This document shows positions 10,000 through 21,023 of a stretch of 64,000 bases of DNA, in pieces; position 1 is the stretch's first letter, and the number at the start of each line of letters is the position of its first letter. Source of the stretch: Cryptomeria japonica. Lineage: Eukaryota > Streptophyta > Pinopsida > Cupressales > Cupressaceae. The stretch covers positions 245,451,218 to 245,515,217 of the forward strand of contig NC_081406.1 of the NCBI RefSeq assembly GCF_030272615.1. The letters run 5' to 3'. The notes beneath the pieces were generated by a model. The model was not told the DNA's origin, searched no databases, and was given only the letters and a program-made list of their open reading frames with translations. The position numbers were made by a program, and so were the translations under genes.

Positions 10000-12900
10000 G
10001 ATGGCAACAATCATGTGAAAAATGATATCATCTGTGAAAATTGCCATTGAATCCATAACCTCTTGATCTGTACATGTGCTTTCTATATACATTTGATGCT
10101 CCCCCTGAGAAATATATACATTTTTTCACTAATTCCTCCCCCTTTGACATCAATGACAAAGCGGGGTGCCCACAAAGAAATCTGTATAGTTATAAACATG
10201 AGTCGGCTCTATACACACTTCAAAATATCTGCATACATTTTCTTCAAAAATGAAAAGTAATTATCCCAACCATTCTTAAGAGATTCAAGAATAGAGATGA
10301 AACTGTTCAAAATGCTGGCATAATACTCTATCTCTTTTGAAGCAGTGGGATCCTCCTTCTGCAGGTTAGAAATACATTCTGTTTTAAGAAATAGCAGATT
10401 ATCAAGTCGAGGACCAATCAGATTCCTGAGCTCATTTGCTCTCCTTATTATTTTTGTCCCTGTCCCTCTCCAATTTCAAAATTTGATCCATCACCATCAA
10501 AATTGGACCATCCAAAGAATTTGTCAAATTAACTATCAGGTTGTAGGCGTTAGAAATCTAAATTAGGTTCTTCCTACAGTCTGACAATTGCTTGTCTATG
10601 GAGTCGGTTAATCTATCAAAATCTAGACAAGTCTTGTAAACATTACCTCCTTCAACCAAAGCTGCATCAATTGACTGCAAACAAGTCTAAAGTTTTACCT
10701 TATCGGTCTCAATCATGCACAAAAATGTTAGCTTCTGGGCTGCCACAAAGTCTTCTTTAGCCTGAGTTGTTGAGATTTTCAATAAAGAGTCATAATGCTT
10801 GGGATAAAATCAATGATTTCCTCTAATCTACTCGAAGAGCTTGCACCATCCTGTGCATGAAATTTCGGGACCAACTGATGCAAAACTTCAAAACTGTGCT
10901 CAATCGGTTTCCTGTCCTTAGATTCTTCTTGTGCAAGTTCTTGTGTAGCCTAAGCCTGAAGAGCTGCTGCCGCCAAAATCTTCTCTGTCGGTGACATCTT
11001 ATGGTAGGGTTTGTCAGAACTGGTGGAAAGTTGTGGTAGATTTCCTTTAGCTATGGCAGAAGTGTCAATTACCAAGCCAAAAGAGAGATCCACCATAGTC
11101 TCCTTACCCTTATCAATCGGAGAGATAACCTTTGTATCCTTTAGCTCTTGCGCATCGGTGGCTTCACCACTTGGTGCCTCACCCAAAACTTGAGTATCCT
11201 CTACACCTGTAACCTTATTTACATATGCCTCTGTATCCTCTATTATTTGTACATTATCTGTCGGGATGTCCTCTGTTTCAAAATGGGACTCAGTAACCGA
11301 TACAGTGGTATCCGGTTGAGTGCTTGCCGGTTTCTCAGTATTCACAATTGGTTTATCAGCCGATACCTTATCCTAAGGTAACTAGATGTTCTGAGATTGC
11401 ACAAAACTGGAACTTAACTCATACCCAAGACCCAAAAGAACTCTCACCCATATATCAATTGTCTCCTTTCTGATTTCTTCAAGTTTGTCCAACATGAGAT
11501 TGTTAATTTTGTACTTGGGATTGAATTCTAGTGATCCGGTTTTATTGATTAAATCATCCATTTCCGGTGGAGTTATTGAAGGACAAAAGTTGACCAATTC
11601 AGTCTCCTTAATCTGTTTGTCCAAAGACTGAGCGTGTAGCTTTCTAACCTCTAATTTGTCATATAACTCCTCAGGCAAAACTTTCTCTAATTCTATCAAT
11701 GCCCTACTAAATGAATCAAGATATTAAAGAATGGCCTCTTCTATTTGCTTCTTATCCTCCTCACCAAAATTGTCAAAGAATGAAGAAATGTTATCTAGAT
11801 TACCATCATTTCCAATCTGTTCAATCAAATCCTGAGCATTCATCTTTTTCTTACCAGTTCTCTGTTTAGTTTCAGGTTTAGCTTGCTCATCGGATTTGGG
11901 TTTCCTCTTATGTACAATGGTGATTTTTGGCTTCCGAGGAGTCTCCTTGACAGGTTCAGACTTTTATTCCCCTTTCTCCTCCCTTACCATTCTAGCAAAA
12001 CCACCTTTCTTCTTAGGAACCTCCTTGATCTCAGTATCAGATTTTGTTTCAAAAGAAACAGTCATATATTGTCGGGTCGCCTTGGATTTCTCCTTGGGTG
12101 GCTCTATCGGTGTCTCACTAGCAGGCTCAGCTTCTGGTTGTTTGGATGTTTCTGATGTAACCAGGACCACATTGGGTGCGGCTTGAGCTGCTTTTCGAGC
12201 ATCCCTTTCCTCTTTTCTTTTCTGCTTCAATTCTTTCTTTCTCTGCTCCTCCAAAATTTTAACATGTTGCTCAACCTTAGATCTGTTAGCACCTTCACTG
12301 ATCAATGTCTTTGTTGCTAGCCGAGTCATCTTTTTTTGGATTGTCGAAGCTACCTGTTCTTGATGATCTTTAAGACCTTTCTCGTTAGCAGTTCCAAATT
12401 TCTCTTCCTTTTCATCTACCGGTGCCTACAAAAGGTGTTGTGCATAGGCATCTGGAGTAGCTTCTTCAACCTCATTACCCATAGGCATTATCCATATAGT
12501 CCTAGGTTGTACAGCCTCCATCATACATTCATCTTTATCTACCATAAAGCAAATTGTGTCCTTACATTTTTCAACAACAGATTTAGGAATCCGGGACCTA
12601 TTCTTCATTTCCTCTTGAAATGTTTTGAAAAATGCCCATAGATTGGCTTTCTTATCCTTATCACCTTGTCTATCCAAAATTTGAGCAATTTGGGTTGCTA
12701 CCGGGCGATCAAAAGCCCATTGAGTCTCTTTCCAAAACCAAGAATTGTTCCCAAAAAGTAAAATACTAAGCAAATGATGAAGGAGCCATACTAGAAAGTA
12801 TTCTTTTTAACTTGCTTGATCTTTTGCAGGTTAGTCATGAGTTCCTTTAGCATCATGCTGCATAGATTATAATAGGCGTCCTCCTTTACCATCTGATAAG

Positions 12901-13353
12901 CAACCAAAATGTTGTTGTCGGCTACAGAGTTTAACCGGTTTTATTGATATACCTTATAACCAATGACCATTGCTGCAAATATAACATCTATGTCCCTGAA
13001 ATCATCTACCCTCATAGACCTTCCATCAAAAGTTGCGCCGGTAAGTTTATTCATTTCAATGTGAGATAACTTACATCGAGTACTGAGAACACCACCAATT
13101 TTGTGAAGGCATGTGACATTCTTGACAACTTCTTCAATGAGTCGGTCCAACTAGATGAATTCTCTATGAATGCAGCTCAAAACATAGCGTACCCATTCCG
13201 CCTCATCAAAAGTTGGGAAATCCATAAACTGTGTGAAACCCTTTCTCTGCAAATGTGCAAATTCCGGTTTTAGCTGGTTGTCAGAGATTAGGTTATCGGT
13301 GAAAACGCGGGACAACTCATATCCACCAAGTTCTTCAATGTTGCAGTGGATGT

Positions 13354-14093
13354 TGTTATTTTAAACCCTAGGTATGTTAACCAGATTTATCTAATTGATC
13401 ATGCCCTAGGTTGTATTCAGATTTGCAGTATTTTAGTGAACCAACATAGATTAAATTGTGCTCTAGATTGTAATCAGATTTGCAGTATTTTAGGAAACCA
13501 ATATAGATTAAATTGTGCCCTAGATTGTAATCAGATTTGCAGTATTTAGTAAGCCAACATAAATCAGAAATAGAGCAGAAGACAAACAAGCATACCCTGG
13601 GAAAACCTCCAAGGAGGAAAAACCCAGCATGAAAGACCCACAGGTCAGATTATATATTCTCCTCTAAAATATAAGTACAATACTTAGCTCGAATCTGATC
13701 TTCACATATCAGATCTGTCCTTGTATGCTTCAATGACTTGCATAAAATCTACTATGTCCCTTTGGACAATTTCGCACCAAGCAGAATAAGTTCGCCCTCT
13801 TCCTTAAGTTCGCACAGCAGAGCTAAATCGCCTTTTGATATATTTTTCACTTGATTGAAATGACTTGCAAATTGTCATTTATTTATATGCATCTTTATTC
13901 TTTTGTAGGTCGGCCTCCTTGTAAGTCGGCCTCCTTATTAATTTTGGCACCAATGTTATTTTGGGGTGAATTTAGCATGGCGTGATAAATAAGGATGGGG
14001 TCACGTTATTTAGGGTAGGACCCGGTCCTAAAAGGGGGTTCGGATGTTGCCTTAAGGCAATCCGAACCCCTATACCCCTAGTTACAAACAACA
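13354..14093 (-). mobile_element. solo LTR nested in element A ORF-B
   Basis: The insert starts TGTTATTTTAAACCC, ends ACAAACAACA, and is flanked by perfect 5-bp duplications GATGT (13349-13353 and 14094-14098). It contains the two-box GGTTTTTCC/GGTTTTCCCAGGG motif (13593-13616, minus), which links it to element B's LTR family. It also holds a 58-bp tandem repeat (13400-13560) and a near-perfect palindrome (14035-14070). No internal region remains, so it is the product of LTR-LTR recombination. Confidence 0.85.
13400..13560. repeat. ~58-bp tandem repeat, nearly three copies
   Basis: A unit carrying GCCCTAGATTGTAATCAG, ATTTGCAGTATTTTAG and AACCAACATAGATTAAAT is repeated almost three times, with a few substitutions and a truncated last copy. 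It lies near the sense 3' end of the nested solo LTR. Confidence 0.8.
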
Positions 14094-14649
14094 GATGTAT
14101 GCCCTAATATCCTCCGTATGAAGAACTCCATGATAAACTTGTGAAAATGCACCTAGCGGCTCATCCAAAAGGGATTTGTACGGATGCTTCTTGAAAATGG
14201 GACGAGGGCGGTTCTTGATCTCAACCACCAAGGGAGTATCAATGTTGGATGAAGATGAAGCCATTGCAACCAAACACAAAAGCTAGGGTTTCTGCAAACA
14301 CAAAAATACCTCGCAAATGTTGGCGGGAGATCAAATTGCTCGAAAGAAAGTGCTCACTCAAATAACTCTAGAACTCTGAAATGCTCTGGAAATTCACTTT
14401 CTTGAATACTTGATCGTTGTGTGAAGAAAATGACTTAACTTTCCCTTTTTATCACTGTTAACCCTAATTTTCCACTGTCATAAATGATGTCAATTAAGCT
14501 TGAGCAGTTCACATGATCTGCAAGTGGATTCCGGTAGACCACTGAAATCTCCTCAATATCCATCCGCAATCAAAATCTTCTGACTACAGACCTAATCCGA
14601 GGTATCTGCATGATCTTCAATGATTTGCCTACCCCTAAGGCCGAATGCC

Positions 14650-15757
14650 TTAGTTACCGGTTGTATCTATTGCCGGTGAAGGACCTAATGACTCAACCAG
14701 TTGTTCTGCCGGTTGCATATCAGCTCTTCTCACCCATCTCATTTCATGTTGCTTCCTGATGTCTTCCACTTTTACCTTGCCCTTCTCATTAGTGTTTCCA
14801 TTATTTGTCGGTGGATTCTTAGTTTTGCAATATTTAGCAATATGCCCAATCTTGTTGCATGCATAACAGACAATATTGTTCTTTTGAATGGCCTTGTTAA
14901 CTCCTTGATTTTCTTGATTTCCTTTTGATCTGCATTGGTTAGCCATATGTCCAAATCTATTACATGCATGACATCTTACATTTCCAAGACCAGTGAATGA
15001 TGCATTGTTCTGATTATTCCTATTTTTGGACTGACTAGCCATATGACCATGTGTTTTGCAAATAAAACATGTACCATTGACTTTGTAAGCATTAGGCTGT
15101 CTTACCGGTGATTTCTGGTTCTGGTTGATATGATTTTGTTTCTGTCCAGTTGATGTATCTTGTTGTGCAGTACCGGAGCTTCTCCTTCTTCATAACCAAG
15201 ACCTCTTTTCTCATTAGCATGTCTCTGATTTTTCAACATTTCATCGAGTTTGGCAGAGCTGGCTAAAAATTTGTCCTTGTACTCATTAGCAGTGACCAAA
15301 TCATCTCTCATGATAATAATCTGTCTTTCAGATTCCTGTTCATTGTTTTGGGACTGGGTCAACTCAAGTTTCAGCATATCATTCTCATGAGTCAGTCTGT
15401 TACATTCCTCTGATCTATCCTTCAATGCTTGAGCTAGGTTTTCTTCATTTTCTTTTTGTCCTCAATCTCTCTGCACATTCTCATGGTTATGGCTTGCATC
15501 TCATTCTTCAAGATAGTGTTCTCCTGAGTAAGCTTCTGACAATGATCCTTCATAGCATCTTCCTCATCACTGTTCTGATTTTGCAATTGATCACAAAGTT
15601 TCTTCCTCTTAGCCTTGAGAGCTGAAAGCTTTCCTTGCAATGAAATGATGTGTTCTCTAGCTTGCTTCAGTTCACTTTTCAGTTTACTATTCTCCATTTG
15701 CTCATTATCAAGATCTTCAAGAGCAAGTCTAAGTTGCTGCTGCAGACCGGTTTCCAT
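14650..15757 (-). pseudogene. element A ORF-A: coiled-coil and CCHC zinc-knuckle Gag-like protein
   Basis: The first ATG after the PBS is at 15757. The first ~230 residues are strongly coiled-coil (for example NSKLKSELKQAREHIISLQG), ending in a copia-gag-like signature, KRGLGYEEGE. Three zinc knuckles follow. The first is degenerate (CFICKTHGHMASQS, last Cys replaced by Ser). The second (CHACNRFGHMANQC) and third (CYACNKIGHIAKYC) are canonical CX2CX4HX4C. Frameshifts near 15434 and 15100-15045 break the frame. The capsid-like part of a copia gag is absent, so this looks like a nucleic-acid-binding, self-associating remnant or specialisation of Gag. It stops at 14650, before ORF-B. Confidence 0.7.
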
Positions 15758-15811
15758 TGATTCCAGATTCCAGATCTTCCTCAAGTGATTAAACTTCTTC
15801 CGAGGAACCAA

Positions 15812-15823
15812 GCTCTGATACCA
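15812..15823 (-). other. primer-binding site of element A
   Basis: The minus strand reads TGGTATCAGAGC two bases after the LTR terminus. This is the standard plant copia PBS complementary to the initiator tRNA-Met 3' end, and it fixes the element's orientation. Confidence 0.85.
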
Positions 15824-15825
15824 AT

Positions 15826-17145
15826 TGTTGGAATCCAAAAACACTGAGACGGGGGGGTGAATCAGTGTTCTACAGGTAAAGTTAGTTTTGAACTTATTCC
15901 TTATTAACCAGTTAACAGTAAATAAAATTAGAATGCATACACCAAATAACACAAAGGCAACACAATAACACCAAGATTTATATGTGGAAAACCCTGCAAA
16001 GGGAAAAACCACGGTGGGGCTGATACCCACAATATCTATATACTTGATCAAGGTATGCAAATATTACATAAGAGGGTCTGCACATGCAGAAAGGCCAACC
16101 ACCTAGAGCTCACTGCTCAAACACAAAATATAGGAAGTCTCACTGACTTACAGAACATTTACAAGTGTTTACAAATGAAAATGCACTTATGAATAGCATT
16201 TGACCATGCTGAATAAGTTCCGGTGAGGGCTCTGATATCCTCCTCTGTATTTCGGTTTTTTGATACTCTGTTCTGCTACCGGTTAAGCTATGCACGTGAA
16301 ACTGCACACAGTCGCTTCTGATCGCATACCAAAATGCATACTGAGATATTCGCAACCAAAAGTTCGCATTCCATCACACATATGATCTATCGCTGAGGTG
16401 ATCTACTTAAATATCCTCCTAACTTAACCATGTTGGTTTCAACAAGAAATATAAACAAGTCGGTTGCCGGAACATAATGAAAAACAAACATAAATCCAAT
16501 GACCATGAATAGCATCTGACCATGCTGGATAAGTTCCGGTGAGTGCTCTAATATCCTCCTCTGTATTCCAGTTTTCTGATACTATGTTCTGCTACCGGTT
16601 AAGCTGTGCACGTGAAACTACACACAGTCGCTTCCAATCGCATACCAAAACGCATACCAAAACTCACTGAGATATTTGCAACCAAAAGTTCGCATTCCAT
16701 CACACATATGATCTGTCGCTGAGGTGATCTACTTAAATTTCCTCCTAACTTAACCACGTTGGCTTCAATAAGAAATATAAACAAGTCGGTTGCCGGAACA
16801 TAATGAAAAACAACATAAATCCAATGACCATGTCGGCCATCACACGTTACCACCAAAATTTATGAAGGCATAATCAAGATCAAAAGATTTCCTTAGTCGG
16901 GTCCTATCCATTACCGGGTTCTGTATACACATTACTGGGATCAGGACAAGTTACCGGGATGAAGACTTAGTCGAGATGAAGTGAGTGTTGGTGCCGATGT
17001 TAAGCAATGTGAATACCAATACCAGTTAGTGTAATGCATGTCAGTAAACCAAACAATGAAACCATTTACCCTGAGATGATGAGTTGCCATCAATGACGAC
17101 CCATAATGCCATAAACCCTTGCCGGATGAGTGTCAATTGCCAACA
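15826..17145 (-). repeat. element A 5' LTR, enlarged by internal duplication
   Basis: It is 1,320 bp against 987 bp for its partner. The start (TGTTGGAATCC) and end (TTGCCAACA) correspond to those of 8995-9981. Most of the size difference is a direct tandem duplication at 16191-16831. A short extra piece near 17070-17090 accounts for much of the rest. Confidence 0.8.
16191..16831. repeat. direct tandem duplication inside element A's 5' LTR
   Basis: Copy 1 is 16191-16506 and copy 2 is 16507-16831. Both start GAATAGCATYTGACC and end CCAATGACCAT. By eye they differ at about 25 positions plus a 9-bp deletion in copy 1. Copy 2 is closer to the single copy in the partner LTR. Confidence 0.85.
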
Positions 17146-19400
17146 CCAACTCCACTCTTCCCTTCTTCCTATCAGAGTTTCATACCTCTCCATTTTGTCA
17201 CGTCTTTTGTCTATTGCCCACCTTGCCATTGCATTTGTCAGACTTTTCCATCTTGCCATGCACATTGCTCGACTCTCAATGCCTCATCCTATAGTTTGAG
17301 TCTTGCCATGTGGTCAACTCCCAACCCCCAATCCCCAATATTTCTTCCTATGTTTTTGCTCCCCTCCTAACTCCAAACACATGTCGTATTGTTCCTAGTA
17401 GCCTTTTTTTGGCGCCATTACTTTCAAAGAGGAATCTTTCTTGCCCATTATCACTATTCAAATTTGGTGTTGCGGGTGTACATGGTGACCAACTTGTTCT
17501 ATTTGCAAAGGACATAAAAGAGAAAATGTCTTCATCCAAAAGGAGAATCTACACTTAAATCAATTCCTTTCAGAATCCACTTTGAGCATTTGCATTCAAG
17601 CATGGGAATCCTAAGATGAAAATACAAGTGATTACGGAAGACTATCTCACATAGAGTATGCATTTGAGCTTCTTTGGAAACAGGCTTCAGCCACATTGAA
17701 TTGATCTGAATTGCCATTGATGTTGGTATGAATTGTTGTTGTAGTTAATGATATTGCAAAACCATTTAAATATAACACAACCATTATTGTACTAAAAAGA
17801 TAGGGTTTTACACCTGTTATTTGTTGTTCATTATAATAAGATAATGAGATTTTTCCATCATTTGCTGTTTGAAATATTGCTGATGCATAAACAGTAATTT
17901 TAATCTGAGTTATCTATGATCTGAGTGAATGCTAAGTCAATAGTGTTGTTATTCAAATAATAAGTGTTTGTGGACGCTTGAGAATCAGATTTGCATTATT
18001 CTTTTGGCCCAGGACATTACATCCAACATGGCAGCAGGTTGTGTACTGGATTTTTTGAGTCAGCTTGACTTTTACCCAGTAGTGAGTCTTTCCTTTCAAA
18101 CATGGCAGTGAGTGCCGAGTCATATCCAATTTTGTTTGTTTATGAGATGAGTGAGGCAAGGAGGAGCAGGAAATGAATCAAATTTAAGAAGTAAACCCTT
18201 TTAATAGATGTGAGTAGTATAGCTCTTTTCTGAGTACAAGCTATAAACAGAAAAGCCAAGCTCACAGGTGATCTACTCCCAATTTTAAGAATAATCAATC
18301 TTAAAATAAAAGTAAAATCACATGATTTACTTCCAAATAACAATGTCGTCACAATATATCTTACCATTTTTATAAGCAAGGAAACCCTCTCCATAAGTAA
18401 CCTATCTTTGCTTCATACTAACGCATTCTTCTCAAACAGCATTCCTTGCTTTATTCTACCAAAAAAGAAAAACAATCTATAGCAAATTTATATATAGCCT
18501 TCCATGGCTTTATTTTCTTTATTCTATCTTCCTATAATAAACCTATACTTTCCTAAATCTATCTTCCCTAAAACAGCCCAACACTTTATTCTTATCCTAT
18601 TTTTGTAGGATAGCTTTATTCTTATCATATTTCTAGGCCAACTTGGGGCTCATTACACATGTTGACCATGTTTTAACTGAAAATTTGCTTCTAATAAAAA
18701 ATAATCGAGTATCATACTGGCAACATTGACTTTGACTAAGAAATGCATTGTTGAGTACTTAGTGAACCAATCCAATTAGGGAGATCAATGAAGTAAACAA
18801 TTAGTAGATGATTTTAAGCCAGCTAGTCTCAGGTTGGGTGATCGATGATGCCCACATTTAGTTGATGATTTTGAGCCAACCAGTCTTGGGTAGAGTAGTA
18901 GATGATACGCATTATTAGCAGTTGACTTTTATTCAACTATCTTCAATTAGGGAGACTTAAGAAGCCTATGGTTGTCGATGACATCAACGCAGCCAATCTT
19001 GGTTAGGGTAGGAGGTCATACACATGATTAGCAAATGAATTTTTATTTAACTATCCCCGGCCAAAGTGAAGACTATGGTTGTGGATGACTTTGAGACGAT
19101 CACTTCCAAGTGAGATAGTTGAAGAGTTAACTGTCCTTATCAGGGACAGTAAACTAACGCAATTAATTGAGATGAAATTAAATGAATTAATGGACAATAG
19201 TTTATGAAGATATTTCAATCAAAGGAGTTGGTTGGATTTCTAAATTGATAATGCCACATGGCAATAAACAAACACCTATCCTAAGGGCAGTTTGGCAATG
19301 GGATCCATTCACTCTAGACCACTTGTAATTTGATTACTTGAGTGTGTTATAGGCATAGTTGGCACTCAGCCAATACTTCTCTATTAGGATTTGAGAAGCT
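17146..19400. other. unassigned sequence with a diffuse repeat at 18775-19110
   Basis: Open frames here are short and mutually contradictory. Between 18775 and 19110 several phrases recur at about 60-120 bp spacing (GATGATTTTRAGCCA, TTAGGGAGA, CTATGGTTGT.GATGAC), suggesting an old, badly degraded tandem repeat. Nothing else is recognised. Confidence 0.35.
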
Positions 19401-19529
19401 ATCAAGTACAAAAAAAGAGGTTTGAGGAAGTACTCTGCATCATGGATAGGTTGGTGGAGTTGATTGTTCCTCCTTTGATGAACAATCTCCCAAATGGGAT
19501 CAAATTTGAGGCTATTCCCCTTGTAATAA

Positions 19530-20180
19530 TTGCACAGTTACAAGACTAGAAGGGGTAGGCTCTTTTCTTCAAAGCTAGCTACCCTAGGAAGAACCACTCA
19601 GACACCAAGTAATAAAATTCGGAGTCTTTATATCACATGCATCTTACAAGTTACAAATCTCATATTTACAACTATTGAATTTGATCAAATATGGTTTGAC
19701 TTTTCCTTCTAACTCTTCAATATTTTATTTTGTAGATTCTTGGTGGATAGATAGGGGTGCAAATGCCCCAAATCTCTAGCTATTCACTTTTTGTGCCAAC
19801 CTTGTAGTACATCCATCTATGAGCAGGATTGAAGATCTTTTTTTAGGCCATCCACATGAAGAAGAGGAACAAATTAGCTCAACAACACCTCAATGACCTT
19901 TTCTTTGTGCAATACAACCTTCAACTTCACGCAAGAAGGGTAGAGGACAAATTAGAGGATCTTTGATTTGGATTCATGAGATTGATCATTCTAGTGATTG
20001 GACAGGGCGGGATGAGCAGCCTACATTTTTTACTAAAGATGAAACTTGATTTTAAGAAGCAAGCATTGGAGGATGTTGATGTAGCAGAAGATATAGGATT
20101 GGATGAGATTGATGAGGCTGAGGAGGGGCCATTGTCATCTACTAGCAAGATGGAGGTTGAGCCAAAGCAACAAGCATAGC
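19530..20180 (+). pseudogene. hAT-family transposase C-terminal remnant
   Basis: A frame from 19530 reads SYKTRRGRLFSSKLATLGRT and then stops matching. After a GT...AG interval (19609-19735, 127 bp, TTTTGTAG acceptor) the reading resumes in phase with NSWWIDRGANAPNL. This reproduces the order of the hAT dimerisation domain, in which a conserved W-W precedes the tryptophan-helix region and then an SKKRNRL-like block. Here that block is HMKKRNKLAQQHLNDLFFVQYNL near 19852-19920. Several stops follow W-W, and the end becomes acidic (near 20060-20170), as in family members. Upstream catalytic parts are not visible. It is dead. The intron call is inference. Confidence 0.55.
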
Positions 20181-20500
20181 CTTCTATGCCAAGCGACAAC
20201 AAATTCCAAGGATTAGAATCTCAACCTCTCCCCAAGTTTTCAATAGATTGCAGAAGAGGAAGATGTGAAGTGTTGTACTTTGTAATACGTAATTTATGAA
20301 TTATGATGATGATTTTCAAATGAAATCATCATAAATTCATAATAGTTGTGTGTTGGTGATTCAATGGTGGCAAAGATGATGCCTTGGTGATTGGATGGTG
20401 ACAAAGATGGACAGTGCCACTTGAGTGACAGTTTGGTGGTGCAAGGGCTGCTAGGCGACAAAGCTATAGCATGGCAGAGGAGTGACACTGGTGAATCCAA

Positions 20501-21023
20501 TGTTGAACACACCACGACTAAGAGGAGGGAGTGAATTAGTCCAAACCTCAAAAGTGCTTAATTTCTAATCTTCAAACTTTAAACCACAACCATATAATCA
20601 CAACAGTAATAAATCATGAAAGCATAAAGCACAACAAACACATGAACGCCAGATTTACATGAAAACCCAAGTAGGGAAAAACCACAATGAGAATCAGACT
20701 CGCAAGAAGAATATAATTTATTACAATGTTGCCTTTGAAACACACTTCTCCTAAGAGGACTTGCAAAACTAAGACGCACAACCTTAGGGCAAGATACAAA
20801 TGACTTACAGAGCTGAAACACACTATATTAGGGCAAAATACAAAAAGCTACCAAGAGACTCACTGTCTTCCAGAGAAAAAGGAATAGATGAATTAAAAGT
20901 AACAAGATCTCCTGATCATGAAATTATCCTTGAACCACTATGTCAAGCGACCAAGATCATGGCAAACATATCTGACTTCAAACTCTATCTCAAAACTCTG
21001 TCATATAGAAGATATTATCATCA
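20501..21023 (-). repeat. LTR remnant related to elements A and C
   Basis: The plus strand begins TGTTGAACACACC, continues with a GAGGAGGGAGTGAAT variant of the G-run motif, and carries an AAAACCCAAGTAGGGAAAAA block near 20658-20685. A TG...CA unit of 523 bp can be drawn, ending ATTATCATCA, but the flanking pentamers (TCCAA and AAGCT) do not match. The borders are therefore uncertain. Confidence 0.4.

Larger units (their letters stand above)
10265..14264 (-). pseudogene. element A ORF-B: long protein of unknown function, interrupted by a solo LTR
   Basis: The frame opens at 14264 with MASSSSNIDTPLVVEIK. It is cut after position 14094 by a 740-bp solo LTR; removing the LTR and one GATGT copy keeps the frame exactly (13348 and 13150 are in phase). 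Further along are TAG codons near 13153, 12428 and 10952, TAA near 12943 and 11966, and a frameshift between 12941 and 12773. From 12773 to 10950 the frame is constant. The N-terminal part looks globular. From 12329 a charged helical stretch (VKILEEQRKKELKQKRKEER) leads into Pro, Ser, Thr and Glu-rich sequence with PEAEPASETPIEPPKEKSK. The coding signal fades near 10265. I do not recognise the family. It occupies the place where pol would be. Confidence 0.6.
8995..17145 (-). mobile_element. element A: large non-autonomous LTR retrotransposon without pol
   Basis: Two direct LTRs (8995-9981 and 15826-17145) flank an internal region read on the minus strand. It has an initiator tRNA-Met-type PBS (15812-15823) next to the 5' LTR and a PPT (9982-9999) next to the 3' LTR. 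Flanking pentamers CCAAT (8990-8994) and CCAAC (17146-17150) match at four of five positions and are probably the target duplication. The internal region encodes a coiled-coil plus zinc-knuckle protein (ORF-A) and a ~1,000-residue protein of unknown function (ORF-B). There is no protease, integrase, RT or RNase H. This is the layout of a large retrotransposon derivative (LARD) that must borrow enzymes. LTR motifs, PBS and PPT match element C, a plausible helper type. Confidence 0.85.

Noticed and set aside
11883-12186. Plus-strand frames of 90-96 codons inside element A
   Set aside because: They are antisense shadows of ORF-B, which has the consistent minus-strand frame across more than 1.8 kb.
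20501-21023. Treating this as a complete solo LTR with a target duplication
   Set aside because: The pentamers on the two sides do not match, so only a fragment call is made.
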